Positions 6,921 through 12,345 of a stretch of 12,345 nt of DNA are shown piece after piece. Numbering within the stretch: position 1 is the first letter of the stretch; each line of letters opens with the position of its first letter. The stretch lies in contig JAICKM010000124.1 in NCBI GenBank assembly GCA_025927935.1, positions 1-12,345 of the forward strand, written 5' to 3'. Source of the DNA: Chloroflexia bacterium (GTDB lineage: Bacteria > Chloroflexota > Chloroflexia > QHBQ01 > JADMIH01). The notes under the pieces are model-generated. The model was given only the letters and a program-made list of their open reading frames with translations. It had not been told where the DNA came from and made no database searches. A program made the position numbers and the translations under genes.

Positions 6921-7259
6921 CTAATCGCGACTGCCGGCCGGCGACTTCAACAACAGCAAGAGCATGACCACCGGAGTCTTCGCCGCCAGGCTGTGCGGCG
7001 TGCGGGCCGGCATATGGATCCAGGTGCCCGCGCGGCCCTCGCGCTCCTCCCCGGCGATGACCAGCCGGGCCTCGCCCTGCAAGATCTGGATGATCGCCGG
7101 GCTGCCCGCCGTATGCTCGGAAAGCTCCTGGCCGGCATCGAAGCCAAACAGGGTGACGTTCACCTGGGCGTCTTTGTAGAGGATGCGGCTCAGAATGCCG
7201 TCCGGCGGCACCATGACCTGTTGGGCAAGGTCCTCGATATAGGTGTAAGCGTTGTCCAT
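6921..7259 (-). CDS. Small cupin-domain protein
   Basis: This 112-residue protein is almost all one cupin barrel. Motif 1 runs from G43 (GQELSEHTAGSPAIIQILQG, 43-62) with H49 and the turn Q61-G62; motif 2 is GTWIHMPARTPH (78-89) with H89. The second histidine of the HXH pattern is not obvious, so the metal site may be reduced. The N-terminal 30 residues resemble the strand that precedes the barrel in small stress-related cupins. ATG 7259 has AGGAC just upstream. It starts 94 bp after the acetolactate synthase stop and is followed 43 bp later by the DUF488 gene. It may be a small-molecule sensor or detoxification enzyme (inference only). Confidence 0.88.
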   Translation of the reverse strand: MDNAYTYIEDLAQQVMVPPDGILSRILYKDAQVNVTLFGFDAGQELSEHTAGSPAIIQILQGEARLVIAGEEREGRAGTWIHMPARTPHSLAAKTPVVMLLLLLKSPAGSRD

Positions 7260-7331
7260 CGTCCTATCGTCTTCCTATCTACGCTACTCTGCCGTGCGGT
7301 TGGTTCCCGCGGGGGCAGGGGTATCTTCTAT

Positions 7332-7345
7332 CGGGCGCCGGCCCG
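7332..7345 (-). other. Short GC hairpin after the acetolactate synthase gene
   Basis: The arms CGGGC (7332-7336) and GCCCG (7341-7345) flank a GCCG tetraloop, eight bases after the stop codon at 7354-7356 in the minus transcript. There is no T-run. It may mark an RNA processing or partial termination point before the cupin gene. Confidence 0.3.
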
Positions 7346-7353
7346 GCGGAATC

Positions 7354-9030
7354 TCAGGTGCCCGCCGGTTGGCCCAGGCGCTGGTTCTCGCGCGCATCGA
7401 CCGGCACCACGATCAGCGACGGCCCGTCGAGCGCCAGTGCGCGCTGCAAAAGCGGCTGGAAGTCATCCGCCTGCTCCACCTGCCAGGCGGGCAGGCCGAA
7501 CGACCGGGCATAAGCCACCAAATCGGGGTTGCCGAATTCGACGCCGAAGGTGCGCCCCAGGCGCCGCTGCTGATTTAGCTCGATCACGCCGTAGCGCCCG
7601 TCCATCCACACGATGTTAACATAGGGCACGTGCAGGCGCTGGGCCGTCTCCAACTCCTGCGAGTTCATCAGGAACCCGCCGTCGCCGCTCACCGCCACGA
7701 CGTGCCGCGTGGGCTGCGCCAGCCGCGCGGCCAGCGCGCCCGGCACGGCCAGCCCCATCGTCGCCAGCCCGTTGGAGATGATCAGCGTGTTCGGGCGGTA
7801 GGCCGGATAGTAGGAGGCCAGCCAGAGCTTGTGCGCGCCCACATCGCTGATCAGGATGTCGGATTCGCCCAGCGCCGCCCGTAGCTCCCAGACCACCCGT
7901 TGCGGCTTCATCGGCACGCTCGGATCGTGGGCAAACGCCTGGAGCGACTCGTAAGGACTGGCCGTCAGGCCCTCCCGCGCCGTCGCGCGCCGGGGCTGAT
8001 CCGCGCACAGGGCGGCCAGGGCGGTCAGCGCCGCGCCGATCTCGCCCACCACTTCGACGGCGGGCAGATAATGGCCGTCGATCTCGGCGGGCGTGCTGTC
8101 CACGTGGATGATCTCTTTATCACGGGCCGGGTTCCACAGCGCGGGCGCCCATTCCACCAGGTCGTAGCCCGCCGTGATGACCAGGTCGGCGGCGGCCAGG
8201 ATGGGGTGCAGGGCCAGGTCGGCGCCGGGCCGTTGCAGCCCGACTGCCGGCCCGGCCAGGTCATCGCGGGCGTCGAGCGCGCCGTTGCCCATAAAAGTGG
8301 GCAGCACCGGGATGTCCAGGGCGTGGGCAAAGGCCGCCAGCCCCGCGGCGGCGCCGTGGCCGCTGGCCTCGCGGCGGATGACGCCGTTGCCGGCCAGCAC
8401 CACCGGATGCTGTGCCGCGGCGATCCGCTCAGCCGCCGCGGTCAGCGTCGCCGCCGTGGGCGCGGGATAGGTCGTGCGCCGCACCGGAAGCGGCGTAATC
8501 GCCGCGTCCACCGGGGCCGCGGCCACGTCTTCGGGCAACTCCAGGTGCGTCGCTCCCGGCTTTTCGAGCCGGGCCAGGCGGAAGGCTTTGCGCACCATCT
8601 CCGGCAGGGTCTCGGCCCGCGCCACCCGCGCATTCCACTTGGTGATCGGCTGCAACATCTGCACCACGTCGAGATACTGGTGCGACTCCTTGTGTACCCG
8701 TTCCAGCCCCGCCTGGCCGGTGATCGCCACCAGTGGCGCCCGGTCCAGTTGCGCGTCGGCGATCCCGGTGATCAGGTTGGTCGCGCCCGGACCCAGCGTC
8801 GCCAGGCAGACGCCCGGATAGGTGCTCACCCGGCCGTACACGTCGGCCATGAAAGCCGCGCCCTGCTCGTGCCGCGTCACCACCAGCCGGATCTGCGAAC
8901 TGCGCGACAGCGCGTCCAGCACATCCACAATTTCCTCGCCCGGCAGCCCGAAGACATACTCCACGCCTTCGTTTTCCAGGCAGCGCACCAACAAATCCGC
9001 CGCATTGCCGCGCGGCTTACTCTCCGCCAT
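7354..9030 (-). CDS. Acetolactate synthase, catabolic (AlsS/BudB-like) thiamine-diphosphate enzyme
   Basis: This 558-residue cytoplasmic enzyme is predicted to join two pyruvates into 2-acetolactate and CO2, using thiamine diphosphate and Mg2+. The N-terminal domain has FGLPGEE (27-33) and VTRHEQGAAFMADVYGRV with catalytic Glu55. LGPGATNL is at 79-86. The block DVVQMLQPITKW at about 121-132 is typical of AlsS. The C-terminal cofactor motif starts at GDGG (449-452) and ends in MDGRYG with D477 where many family members have Asn. PGEE rather than the PGG of biosynthetic enzymes, and no regulatory-subunit gene nearby, favour the catabolic form. ATG 9030 is preceded by AAGGAGG nine bases away; the frame extends upstream but without a ribosome site. 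It overlaps the DinB gene by 14 bp, suggesting coupled translation. Related carboligases remain possible. Confidence 0.85.
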   Translation of the reverse strand: MAESKPRGNAADLLVRCLENEGVEYVFGLPGEEIVDVLDALSRSSQIRLVVTRHEQGAAFMADVYGRVSTYPGVCLATLGPGATNLITGIADAQLDRAPLVAITGQAGLERVHKESHQYLDVVQMLQPITKWNARVARAETLPEMVRKAFRLARLEKPGATHLELPEDVAAAPVDAAITPLPVRRTTYPAPTAATLTAAAERIAAAQHPVVLAGNGVIRREASGHGAAAGLAAFAHALDIPVLPTFMGNGALDARDDLAGPAVGLQRPGADLALHPILAAADLVITAGYDLVEWAPALWNPARDKEIIHVDSTPAEIDGHYLPAVEVVGEIGAALTALAALCADQPRRATAREGLTASPYESLQAFAHDPSVPMKPQRVVWELRAALGESDILISDVGAHKLWLASYYPAYRPNTLIISNGLATMGLAVPGALAARLAQPTRHVVAVSGDGGFLMNSQELETAQRLHVPYVNIVWMDGRYGVIELNQQRRLGRTFGVEFGNPDLVAYARSFGLPAWQVEQADDFQPLLQRALALDGPSLIVVPVDARENQRLGQPAGT

Positions 9031-9607
9031 CCCGTTCGTCCTCCTTACCTGCCCCGCCGGGGAGCAGACTCCCGTTACCGGCTCCGGTCGCGCTATCGCC
9101 CAGGTCATGGTCCTCGAAAACGTGCCGCCAGGGGCCGGTGCCCGGCAGGAAAGGCTGTAAGATCGCCCGCTCGCCCTGGACCGTATGCATCAAGTCGTGT
9201 GCCGCCCAATCGTGTACCAGGTTGCCCACCGTGACGCGGCCCAACTGCGGATGCGTGATAGCGCGATCCAGGTCCGCGGGCTGCAAGCCGTCCAGCAGAT
9301 CGAGGTTGGCGGCGCGGTACCGGGCAAACGTAGCCGCCAGATCGGCCGGCCCGGCCTCCGTGGCGGGGGTTGCGGCGCCGGGGGCGGGGAAAGCCTGGCC
9401 CGCCAGCAGGGCGCGTAAGCGGGTCGGGAAGACACGAGTCTCCAGGTCGATCAGGTGCCGCAGACAATCGGCCGCCGACCATTCGCCGGGCGCGGCGGGG
9501 CGCTCCAGGATCGCCGGCGGAAGTTGCGCGGTCAGGGCTTGCCAGCGGGCGGGCGTGGTGCGCAGCACGCCCCGCATACCGTCTAAGGTCTCATGTGTGT
9601 CGCGCAT
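9017..9607 (-). CDS. DinB/YfiT-superfamily protein (putative metal-binding four-helix bundle)
   Basis: This 196-residue protein fits the DinB superfamily, whose members are four-helix bundles with a three-histidine metal site, many acting as thiol transferases. H51 in ADCLRHLIDLE and the pair H137/H141 in HDWAAHDLMH (132-141) fit the expected triad. GEWSAADCLRHL is the usual entry block for the second helix. The C-terminal 40 residues (about 157-196) are polar, Gly-rich and look disordered. ATG 9607 has GGGAGG eight bases upstream and begins one base after the preceding stop codon (TGA G ATG), while its end overlaps the acetolactate synthase start. Such tight packing shows one operon. The specific reaction is unknown; bacillithiol- or mycothiol-type transfer is possible. 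Confidence 0.85.
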   Translation of the reverse strand: MRDTHETLDGMRGVLRTTPARWQALTAQLPPAILERPAAPGEWSAADCLRHLIDLETRVFPTRLRALLAGQAFPAPGAATPATEAGPADLAATFARYRAANLDLLDGLQPADLDRAITHPQLGRVTVGNLVHDWAAHDLMHTVQGERAILQPFLPGTGPWRHVFEDHDLGDSATGAGNGSLLPGGAGKEDERDGGE

Positions 9608-9608
9608 C

Positions 9609-10151
9609 TCAAGCGCCTCCCTGCCCGGCGGTCAGATCGAACAGGGGCGCGGCGTCCGCACCGCCCGCCGCATGGCCCAGTTGGCAGTGTTGCACTGCGG
9701 TCTCCGGCAGCACCGCGGCCACCGGCGACCGCAACGGTATGAACGGCAGGCCGATAGCCCGCGCAATACCCAGCGCCTGGTCCAGCCACATCTCCTGCCA
9801 CGCCAGCACCGCATCCAGATCGCGCAGGCGCGCAGCATCCGCCGTGAGGCGATAGAACGAGGTGCCCCCGGCCCTCTCCTCCGTGATCATCCCGGCGGCG
9901 ACCCACCCGGCCAGCGTGGGCGCGACCTCGGCGAGCGGCCGGTCGATCTGCCGGGCCAGGTCACAGGCGGTAAGCGCCGTATACGGGTAGCAGCGCAAGA
10001 AAGCCAGGGCGGCGAGGCTCGTTTCAGACGCGGCCATCTGTTGGGCCAGGATCTTCACTGCGGGGCGCAAGCCCTGCGTCAGGCGCTCAAACAGCGCGGA
10101 TGGCGGCCCCGCGGCCACTAGGTCCAGCGTAGTCACGTTCAGTTGTATCAT
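9609..10151 (-). CDS. Putative winged-helix regulator, paralogue A, first gene of acetolactate synthase operon
   Basis: This 180-residue protein is not a family I can name. Residues 1-156 align without gaps to the protein at 11259-11738 with 69 identities by hand count. The middle (about 59-105) reads as a winged helix-turn-helix: ALTACDLARQI, then PLAEVAPTLAGWVAAGMI, then a turn and SFYRLTAD as the wing. Helical segments FERL-GLRP-VK-LA (21-37) and WQEMWLDQALGIARA (118-132) flank it. Cys54 (LRC) and His155-Cys156 (HC) are conserved between the copies and could bind metal or sense redox state. The last 24 residues are unique. ATG 10151 follows AGAGGAGG by eight bases; the longer frame from 10187 lacks support. 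It precedes the DinB gene by one base. DNA binding is inference. Confidence 0.75.
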   Translation of the reverse strand: MIQLNVTTLDLVAAGPPSALFERLTQGLRPAVKILAQQMAASETSLAALAFLRCYPYTALTACDLARQIDRPLAEVAPTLAGWVAAGMITEERAGGTSFYRLTADAARLRDLDAVLAWQEMWLDQALGIARAIGLPFIPLRSPVAAVLPETAVQHCQLGHAAGGADAAPLFDLTAGQGGA

Positions 10152-10198
10152 CGGGATTGCCTCCTCTTGAGCGGGGCGCGGTCCCACTCTTCCAACTC

Positions 10199-10204
10199 AG
10201 CATA
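10199..10204 (-). promoter_or_regulatory. -10 box of the operon led by paralogue A
   Basis: TATGCT on the minus strand, preceded by GG as in the matching promoter at 11200-11205 (GGTATG in both). It lies 22 bp downstream of the palindrome at 10227-10240 and would start transcription near 10192, giving a leader of about 40 nt before ATG 10151. There is no good -35 box, as expected for an activator-dependent promoter. Confidence 0.55.
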
Positions 10205-10226
10205 CCACCGCAGGCGCCGGGAGTGC

Positions 10227-10240
10227 TTGCGCTAGCGCAA
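10227..10240. promoter_or_regulatory. 14-bp perfect palindrome TTGCGC-TA-GCGCAA, putative CRP/FNR-family operator
   Basis: This perfect inverted repeat has the TTG-N8-CAA form of CRP/FNR-family sites. It differs only in its two central bases from the palindrome at 11164-11177 upstream of the paralogous gene. Its centre is 41.5 bp from the predicted start of transcription. The nine bases GGCGGCGCT also sit just upstream of the palindrome in both places. A self-binding role for the paralogous proteins is the main alternative. Confidence 0.7.
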
Positions 10241-10507
10241 AGAGCGCCGCCTTTATCAAGGCGCACATAACGACCGCAGCTGGCGTCTCCGATTCGTCTT
10301 TCGTCTGGGGAGTCAGGTCAGGGGCAGGAAGGCGGAACCACGGCGAGAAGACGCGAACAACAGTGACCGCTTTGGCGGCGACCAGCTGCGCCACGCGGCA
10401 GTATGGCAGCATATCCGCCTGATAGTCAACCCAATCTCGCTACCATAAATTGAGGGGATATGTATAACAATTCGGGGATAGGAATCCGCGGAAGGAAGAA
10501 GTGTCAT

Positions 10508-10564
10508 ATGACGATGCCTTACTCGCGCCGTAGCGTGCCTTTCGCCGGGGCAGCACACCGCTAA
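10508..10564 (+). CDS. Possible 18-residue leader peptide or small ORF
   Basis: ATG ACG ATG starts an 18-codon frame ending TAA, with GGAAGGAAG a little more than ten bases upstream, which is slightly long spacing. It is the only plus-strand frame here with a ribosome-like site, and the hairpin cluster at 10596-10667 follows it. The peptide MTMPYSRRSVPFAGAAHR resembles nothing I know. A perfect 10-bp palindrome GTCATATGAC (10503-10512) overlaps the start codon. It may well be chance. Confidence 0.2.
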   Translation: MTMPYSRRSVPFAGAAHR

Positions 10565-10595
10565 CCGGCCAGGGACTAATAGCGCCAACTACACA

Positions 10596-10713
10596 GGGCG
10601 GAGCGCCCCGGCCGGGCGTCAGGCGATCCCCTGCGCCACACCCCGCGGGCGACCGGCGCAGGGGGTCCGAGCCGGGTGCCGCGAGGCGCGACTGCCGCCC
10701 CGCGGCCGGGGCG
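10596..10713. repeat. Cluster of strong GC-rich hairpins downstream of the HTH gene
   Basis: There are three separate perfect or near-perfect stems. The first is 10596-10600 with 10604-10608. The second, the strongest, is 10625-10637 with 10655-10667 (13 bp with one G-U pair, 17-nt loop). The third is 10696-10702 with 10707-10713. An outer pairing of 10672-10678 with 10724-10730 (CCGGGTG / CACCCGG) could enclose the last one. None is followed by a T-run on either strand. They lie just past the stop of the helix-turn-helix gene and may end or protect its mRNA, or belong to a structured RNA. Confidence 0.5.
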
Positions 10714-10718
10714 CGGCG

Positions 10719-10967
10719 CTAGACACCCGGTCCCCGCCGCTGCAACCAGTCCACCACTTCCGCCCGGTCGATGCAGATCGTGTGGGGACCGCAGCGTAGC
10801 GCGTGCAGCGCGCCGGTAGTGATCTCGTGCGCGATCACGTCGCGCGGGATGCCGAGCAGATGCGACAACCCCTCGACGGTGTAGCTCTCTTGATGAATAT
10901 CGGGCATGCGGCGGCGCAGCGTGCGCCAGCTTTCGCGCAGACTCTCTAAACCCTGTTGGTTTTCCAC
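10719..10967 (-). CDS. Small excisionase-type helix-turn-helix protein
   Basis: This protein of about 82 residues carries a MerR/excisionase-like DNA-binding domain: YTVEGLSHLLGIPRDVIAHEI at about 29-49 is the helix-turn-helix, followed by a short wing around GPHTICIDRAEVVDWLQRR. The domain usually binds DNA as the recombination directionality factor or as a small transcription factor. The start is chosen at GTG 10967 because GGAGG lies five bases upstream; the frame can extend to TTG 11021 (100 residues), where no ribosome site is seen. It has its own promoter at 11117-11145. No integrase is in view, so a regulatory role is as likely as an excisionase one. It sits between the two paralogous regulator-like genes. 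Confidence 0.75.
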   Translation of the reverse strand: MENQQGLESLRESWRTLRRRMPDIHQESYTVEGLSHLLGIPRDVIAHEITTGALHALRCGPHTICIDRAEVVDWLQRRGPGV

Positions 10968-11103
10968 GTCATCCTCCACTACGGCCGCGCGAAATTTCCG
11001 ATCCGTCCATGCCTGCGCCAAGAGTAGCGATATCTCACGCTATCCCTCGCCGGTGGGCGGATCCTAAGCCGGCGGGCAGCGCGCTCCATATATAGTTTCA
11101 TAT

Positions 11104-11117
11104 TGGAACCGTTTCCA
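11104..11117. promoter_or_regulatory. LacI/CcpA-type operator TGGAA-CCGT-TTCCA
   Basis: The 14-bp inverted repeat has a central CG. With flanking bases 11103-11117 it fits the cre-like consensus WTGNAANCGNWNNCW at every position. It overlaps the start-site side of the minus-strand -10 box, a repressor position. A further half-site (TTTCA, 11097-11101) pairs imperfectly with the left arm. No LacI-family gene is in the window. Confidence 0.55.
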
Positions 11118-11145
11118 TTATACATCCCGGCCGGCGATTCATCAA
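11117..11145 (-). promoter_or_regulatory. Sigma70-like promoter of the helix-turn-helix gene
   Basis: On the minus strand -35 TTGATG (11140-11145) is 17 bp from a perfect -10 TATAAT (11117-11122). Transcription would start near 11110, inside the LacI-type palindrome, with a leader of about 140 nt to the chosen GTG 10967 (about 90 nt to TTG 11021). A short stem at 11025-11042 (TAGCG / CGCTA) lies in that leader. Confidence 0.65.
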
Positions 11146-11162
11146 GAAAGTGGCGGCGCTTG

Positions 11163-11178
11163 TTTGCGCCGGCGCAAA
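11163..11178. promoter_or_regulatory. 16-bp perfect palindrome TTTGCGC-CG-GCGCAAA, putative CRP/FNR-family operator
   Basis: The core TTGCGC-CG-GCGCAA (11164-11177) matches the palindrome at 10227-10240 except for the central two bases. It ends 22 bp before the -10 box at 11200-11205, the same distance as at the other promoter. The centre is at about -41.5 from the predicted start, the class II activator position. Confidence 0.7.
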
Positions 11179-11199
11179 GACGCCGCGTCCTGAGCAGGG

Positions 11200-11205
11200 T
11201 ATGAT
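11200..11205 (+). promoter_or_regulatory. -10 box TATGAT of the paralogue B gene
   Basis: TATGAT matches five of six consensus bases and is preceded by GG as in the sister promoter. Transcription would start near 11212, leaving a leader of about 47 nt before ATG 11259. No good -35 box is seen. Confidence 0.55.
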
Positions 11206-11258
11206 CGAGCTATCGGAGACTATATTTGAATCCACCAGTGCAAGAGGAGGCCACCACA

Positions 11259-11738
11259 ATGACCCAGTTAAACCCCGGCGACCTGGAGTGGATCGCCCTA
11301 CCCCCGGCGCCAGATATGTTCGAGCGCCTGGCGACGGGCCTCCGCCCGGAGGTCAAGAGTCTGGCCCGCGAGATAGCCGCATCGCAAACCAAGCTCGCCA
11401 TCGCCACCTTGTTGCGGTGTCACGACCAGCGCGCTTTCAGCGCCCAGGAGATCGCATTGCAGGTCGGTCGCTTGCCCGCCGCCGTCAACCCCGCCCTGGC
11501 CGATTGGGTCGCGGAGCAACTGATCGTGCGTGACATGGAAGCGGGCAGCCCCATCTACCGCCTCACCGCCGACCCGCACCGGCGCCAGGATCTGGAAGAC
11601 GCCGTGACCTGGCAAGATTTCTGGCTGGCCCAGGCGTGGTCCATCGCGCGGGCCGCCGGGGGGTGCCTGCTGCGCCCGCAAACCCCCGACTCCGGTATTC
11701 TGCCCGCGGCCACCGTCCGCCATTGCCTGCCCAGCTAG
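11259..11738 (+). CDS. Putative winged-helix regulator, paralogue B
   Basis: This 159-residue protein is co-linear with the protein at 9609-10151 over residues 1-156, and the only clear plus-strand gene here. Shared blocks include FERL with GLRP (21-30), AAS-T-LA (40-47), LRC (52-54), the winged-helix core with ADWVA, YRLTAD (100-105), WQ-FWL-QA-SIARA (118-132) and LP-x3-V-x-HC near the end. Cys54 and His155-Cys156 are conserved in both copies; extra cysteines lie near the end. ATG 11259 is chosen because AAGAGGAGG lies eight bases upstream, as at the sister gene, rather than the longer TTG start at 11226. The gene is monocistronic as far as visible and convergent with the VOC gene. The function is unknown; a DNA-binding regulator is inferred from fold-like pattern and context. 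Confidence 0.75.
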   Translation: MTQLNPGDLEWIALPPAPDMFERLATGLRPEVKSLAREIAASQTKLAIATLLRCHDQRAFSAQEIALQVGRLPAAVNPALADWVAEQLIVRDMEAGSPIYRLTADPHRRQDLEDAVTWQDFWLAQAWSIARAAGGCLLRPQTPDSGILPAATVRHCLPS

Positions 11739-11744
11739 GCGCGG

Positions 11745-11789
11745 GCCGGGGCACCCCGGCGCCCGGCGGGCCAAGCCGGCCTACCGGGC
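11745..11789. terminator. GC-rich hairpins between convergent genes, possible bidirectional terminator
   Basis: GCCGGG / CCCGGC (11745-11750 and 11755-11760) with a GCAC tetraloop, then GCCCGG / CCGGGC (11761-11766 and 11784-11789), fill the 64-bp gap between the stop codons at 11738 and 11803. The convergent arrangement suggests termination, but no T-run follows on either strand, so the call is tentative. Confidence 0.35.
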
Positions 11790-11802
11790 AGCCGGTCTCC
11801 GG

Positions 11803-12345
11803 CTATCGGGGCGGCTCCGTCTCGCGTCCGGCGGCCGCCCCGGCCCCATTGCCCCCGGCGCCCACCCCAACCGGTGTGCTCGGCGCCGCCGGTTCGATTT
11901 TCGGCGCCCGTTGCGCCGCCAGTTCCAGCAGAGCATCGGCCAGGTGCTTGTCCGCGATGTTGTAGTCCCCCGCCGCGACGCGGATGCGGTGGGCCGTCGC
12001 CAGCACATCGCTGTGCGTATAGCCAGGCGGCGGCTCGAACTTATAACAGGCCAGCTCCAACAGTTGCCCGTTAGGATCGCGGAAGTAGATGGAGTCCATG
12101 AAGCCGCGGTCGACCGGGCCGGTATTCTCGATGCCCAACGTCGCCAGGCGTTGCGCCACCTGCGTATAGGTGGCCCGCGACACGTTGAACGCGATATGGT
12201 GCAGATTGCCGATGCCCTCCGGATTGGGTGTCGGGTCGTTGCGGCGCGTGGGCCGCACGAAGAAGGTGAGCAGCCGCCCGTCGCCGGGGTCGAAGTACAG
12301 GTGGGTCTCCTCCGGCACGTCGAGGTTGGGCTGTTCAAACACGAA
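11803..12345 (-). CDS. VOC-superfamily protein (glyoxalase/extradiol dioxygenase fold), N-terminus beyond right edge
   Basis: The frame is open from the window edge to TAG at 11803-11805, about 180 codons. The visible part has paired beta-alpha-beta blocks of the vicinal oxygen chelate fold: ETHLYFDPGDGRLLTFFV, then GNLHHIAFNV with a likely metal-ligand histidine, then MDSIYFRDPNGQLLELACY with a likely metal-ligand glutamate. A helical tail (about 125-150) is followed by a Pro/Gly/Ala-rich end that looks disordered. The GTG at 12340-12342 has no ribosome site in view and the protein starts inside a domain, so the real start is outside. It may be a glyoxalase, a ring-cleaving dioxygenase or a resistance-type binding protein; the substrate cannot be told. 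Confidence 0.85.
   Translation of the reverse strand, partial: FVFEQPNLDVPEETHLYFDPGDGRLLTFFVRPTRRNDPTPNPEGIGNLHHIAFNVSRATYTQVAQRLATLGIENTGPVDRGFMDSIYFRDPNGQLLELACYKFEPPPGYTHSDVLATAHRIRVAAGDYNIADKHLADALLELAAQRAPKIEPAAPSTPVGVGAGGNGAGAAAGRETEPPR

Larger units (their letters stand above)
10152..10718. other. Intergenic region with shared operator and GC-rich hairpins; no firm gene
   Basis: This 567-bp stretch holds the promoter and palindrome of the operon starting at 10151, a small stem-loop at 10248-10263 (arms CGCCTT / AAGGCG), a relatively AT-rich part at 10430-10510 and a cluster of GC-rich hairpins at 10596-10730. Two minus-strand open frames (10197-10412 and 10313-10588) have no ribosome sites or recognisable domains and are not called. 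A weak minus-strand promoter, TTGTTA-17 bp-TATGGT, can be read at about 10446-10474. Confidence 0.5.

Noticed and set aside
9031..9108. N-terminal extension of acetolactate synthase
   Set aside because: The extra 26 residues read from within the DinB gene, lack family similarity and have no ribosome site, unlike ATG 9030.
10197..10588. Two overlapping minus-strand open frames between the operon and the helix-turn-helix gene
   Set aside because: No ribosome sites, odd composition, no recognisable motif, and one overlaps the shared operator.
10628..10664. tRNA, SRP RNA, 6S RNA or tmRNA in the hairpin block
   Set aside because: None of the conserved signatures (T-loop, SRP tetraloop region, tag-peptide frame) was seen.
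1..12345. CRISPR array, insertion sequence or prophage
   Set aside because: No regularly spaced direct repeats, transposase, integrase or phage structural gene was found on either strand; the excisionase-like protein alone is not enough.

Overview
The window is about 12.3 kb of GC-rich bacterial chromosome. It probably comes from the phylum Chloroflexota. The basis is the gene style, the solute-binding lipoprotein with its ACGG lipobox followed by an Ala/Pro/Thr-rich linker, and the GC-rich palindromes in the spacers; this is inference, because no rRNA or marker gene is present. Nearly all genes read leftwards (minus strand). The one clear exception is a gene at 11259-11738. Many long open frames on the opposite strand are antisense shadows of real genes.

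Layout, in the direction of minus-strand transcription from right to left. (A) The right edge holds a VOC-superfamily (glyoxalase/dioxygenase fold) gene cut by the window end, convergent with a small regulator-like gene (11259-11738, plus). (B) 10719-10967 encodes a small excisionase-type helix-turn-helix protein, with a good sigma70-like promoter overlapped by a LacI-type palindrome. (C) 10151 down to 6020 is a probable operon of a second copy of the regulator-like protein, a DinB-superfamily protein, a thiamine-diphosphate acetolactate synthase of the catabolic type, a cupin, a DUF488 protein and a second cupin. (D) 5481 down to the left edge is a carbohydrate (CUT1-type) ABC importer operon of binding lipoprotein, two permeases and a MalK-like ATPase, followed by a zinc-less medium-chain dehydrogenase cut by the left window edge. 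Its likely promoter lies about 480 bp upstream, followed by a long, hairpin-rich leader.

The most interesting signal is in the 1.1 kb between the two regulator-like genes. The proteins at 9609-10151 and 11259-11738 align without gaps over 156 residues (69 identical by hand count) and share two cysteines at the same positions. Their promoters, which point away from each other, carry the same 14-bp palindrome TTGCGC-NN-GCGCAA. In both it lies exactly 22 bp upstream of a TATG(A/C)T -10 box, so its centre falls near -41.5 if transcription starts 7 nt after the -10 box. That is the geometry of class II activation by CRP/FNR-family regulators. The model is a duplicated regulator with its promoter, placed in a redox-, oxygen- or nitric-oxide-responsive circuit that also controls a fermentative acetolactate synthase and small cupin/DUF488/DinB proteins. 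The sequence shows the duplicated proteins and promoters; the signal and the binding protein are inferred.

No rRNA, tRNA, CRISPR array, transposase or phage gene was recognised. No terminator with a convincing T-run was found; several strong GC-rich hairpins without T-runs are listed instead.
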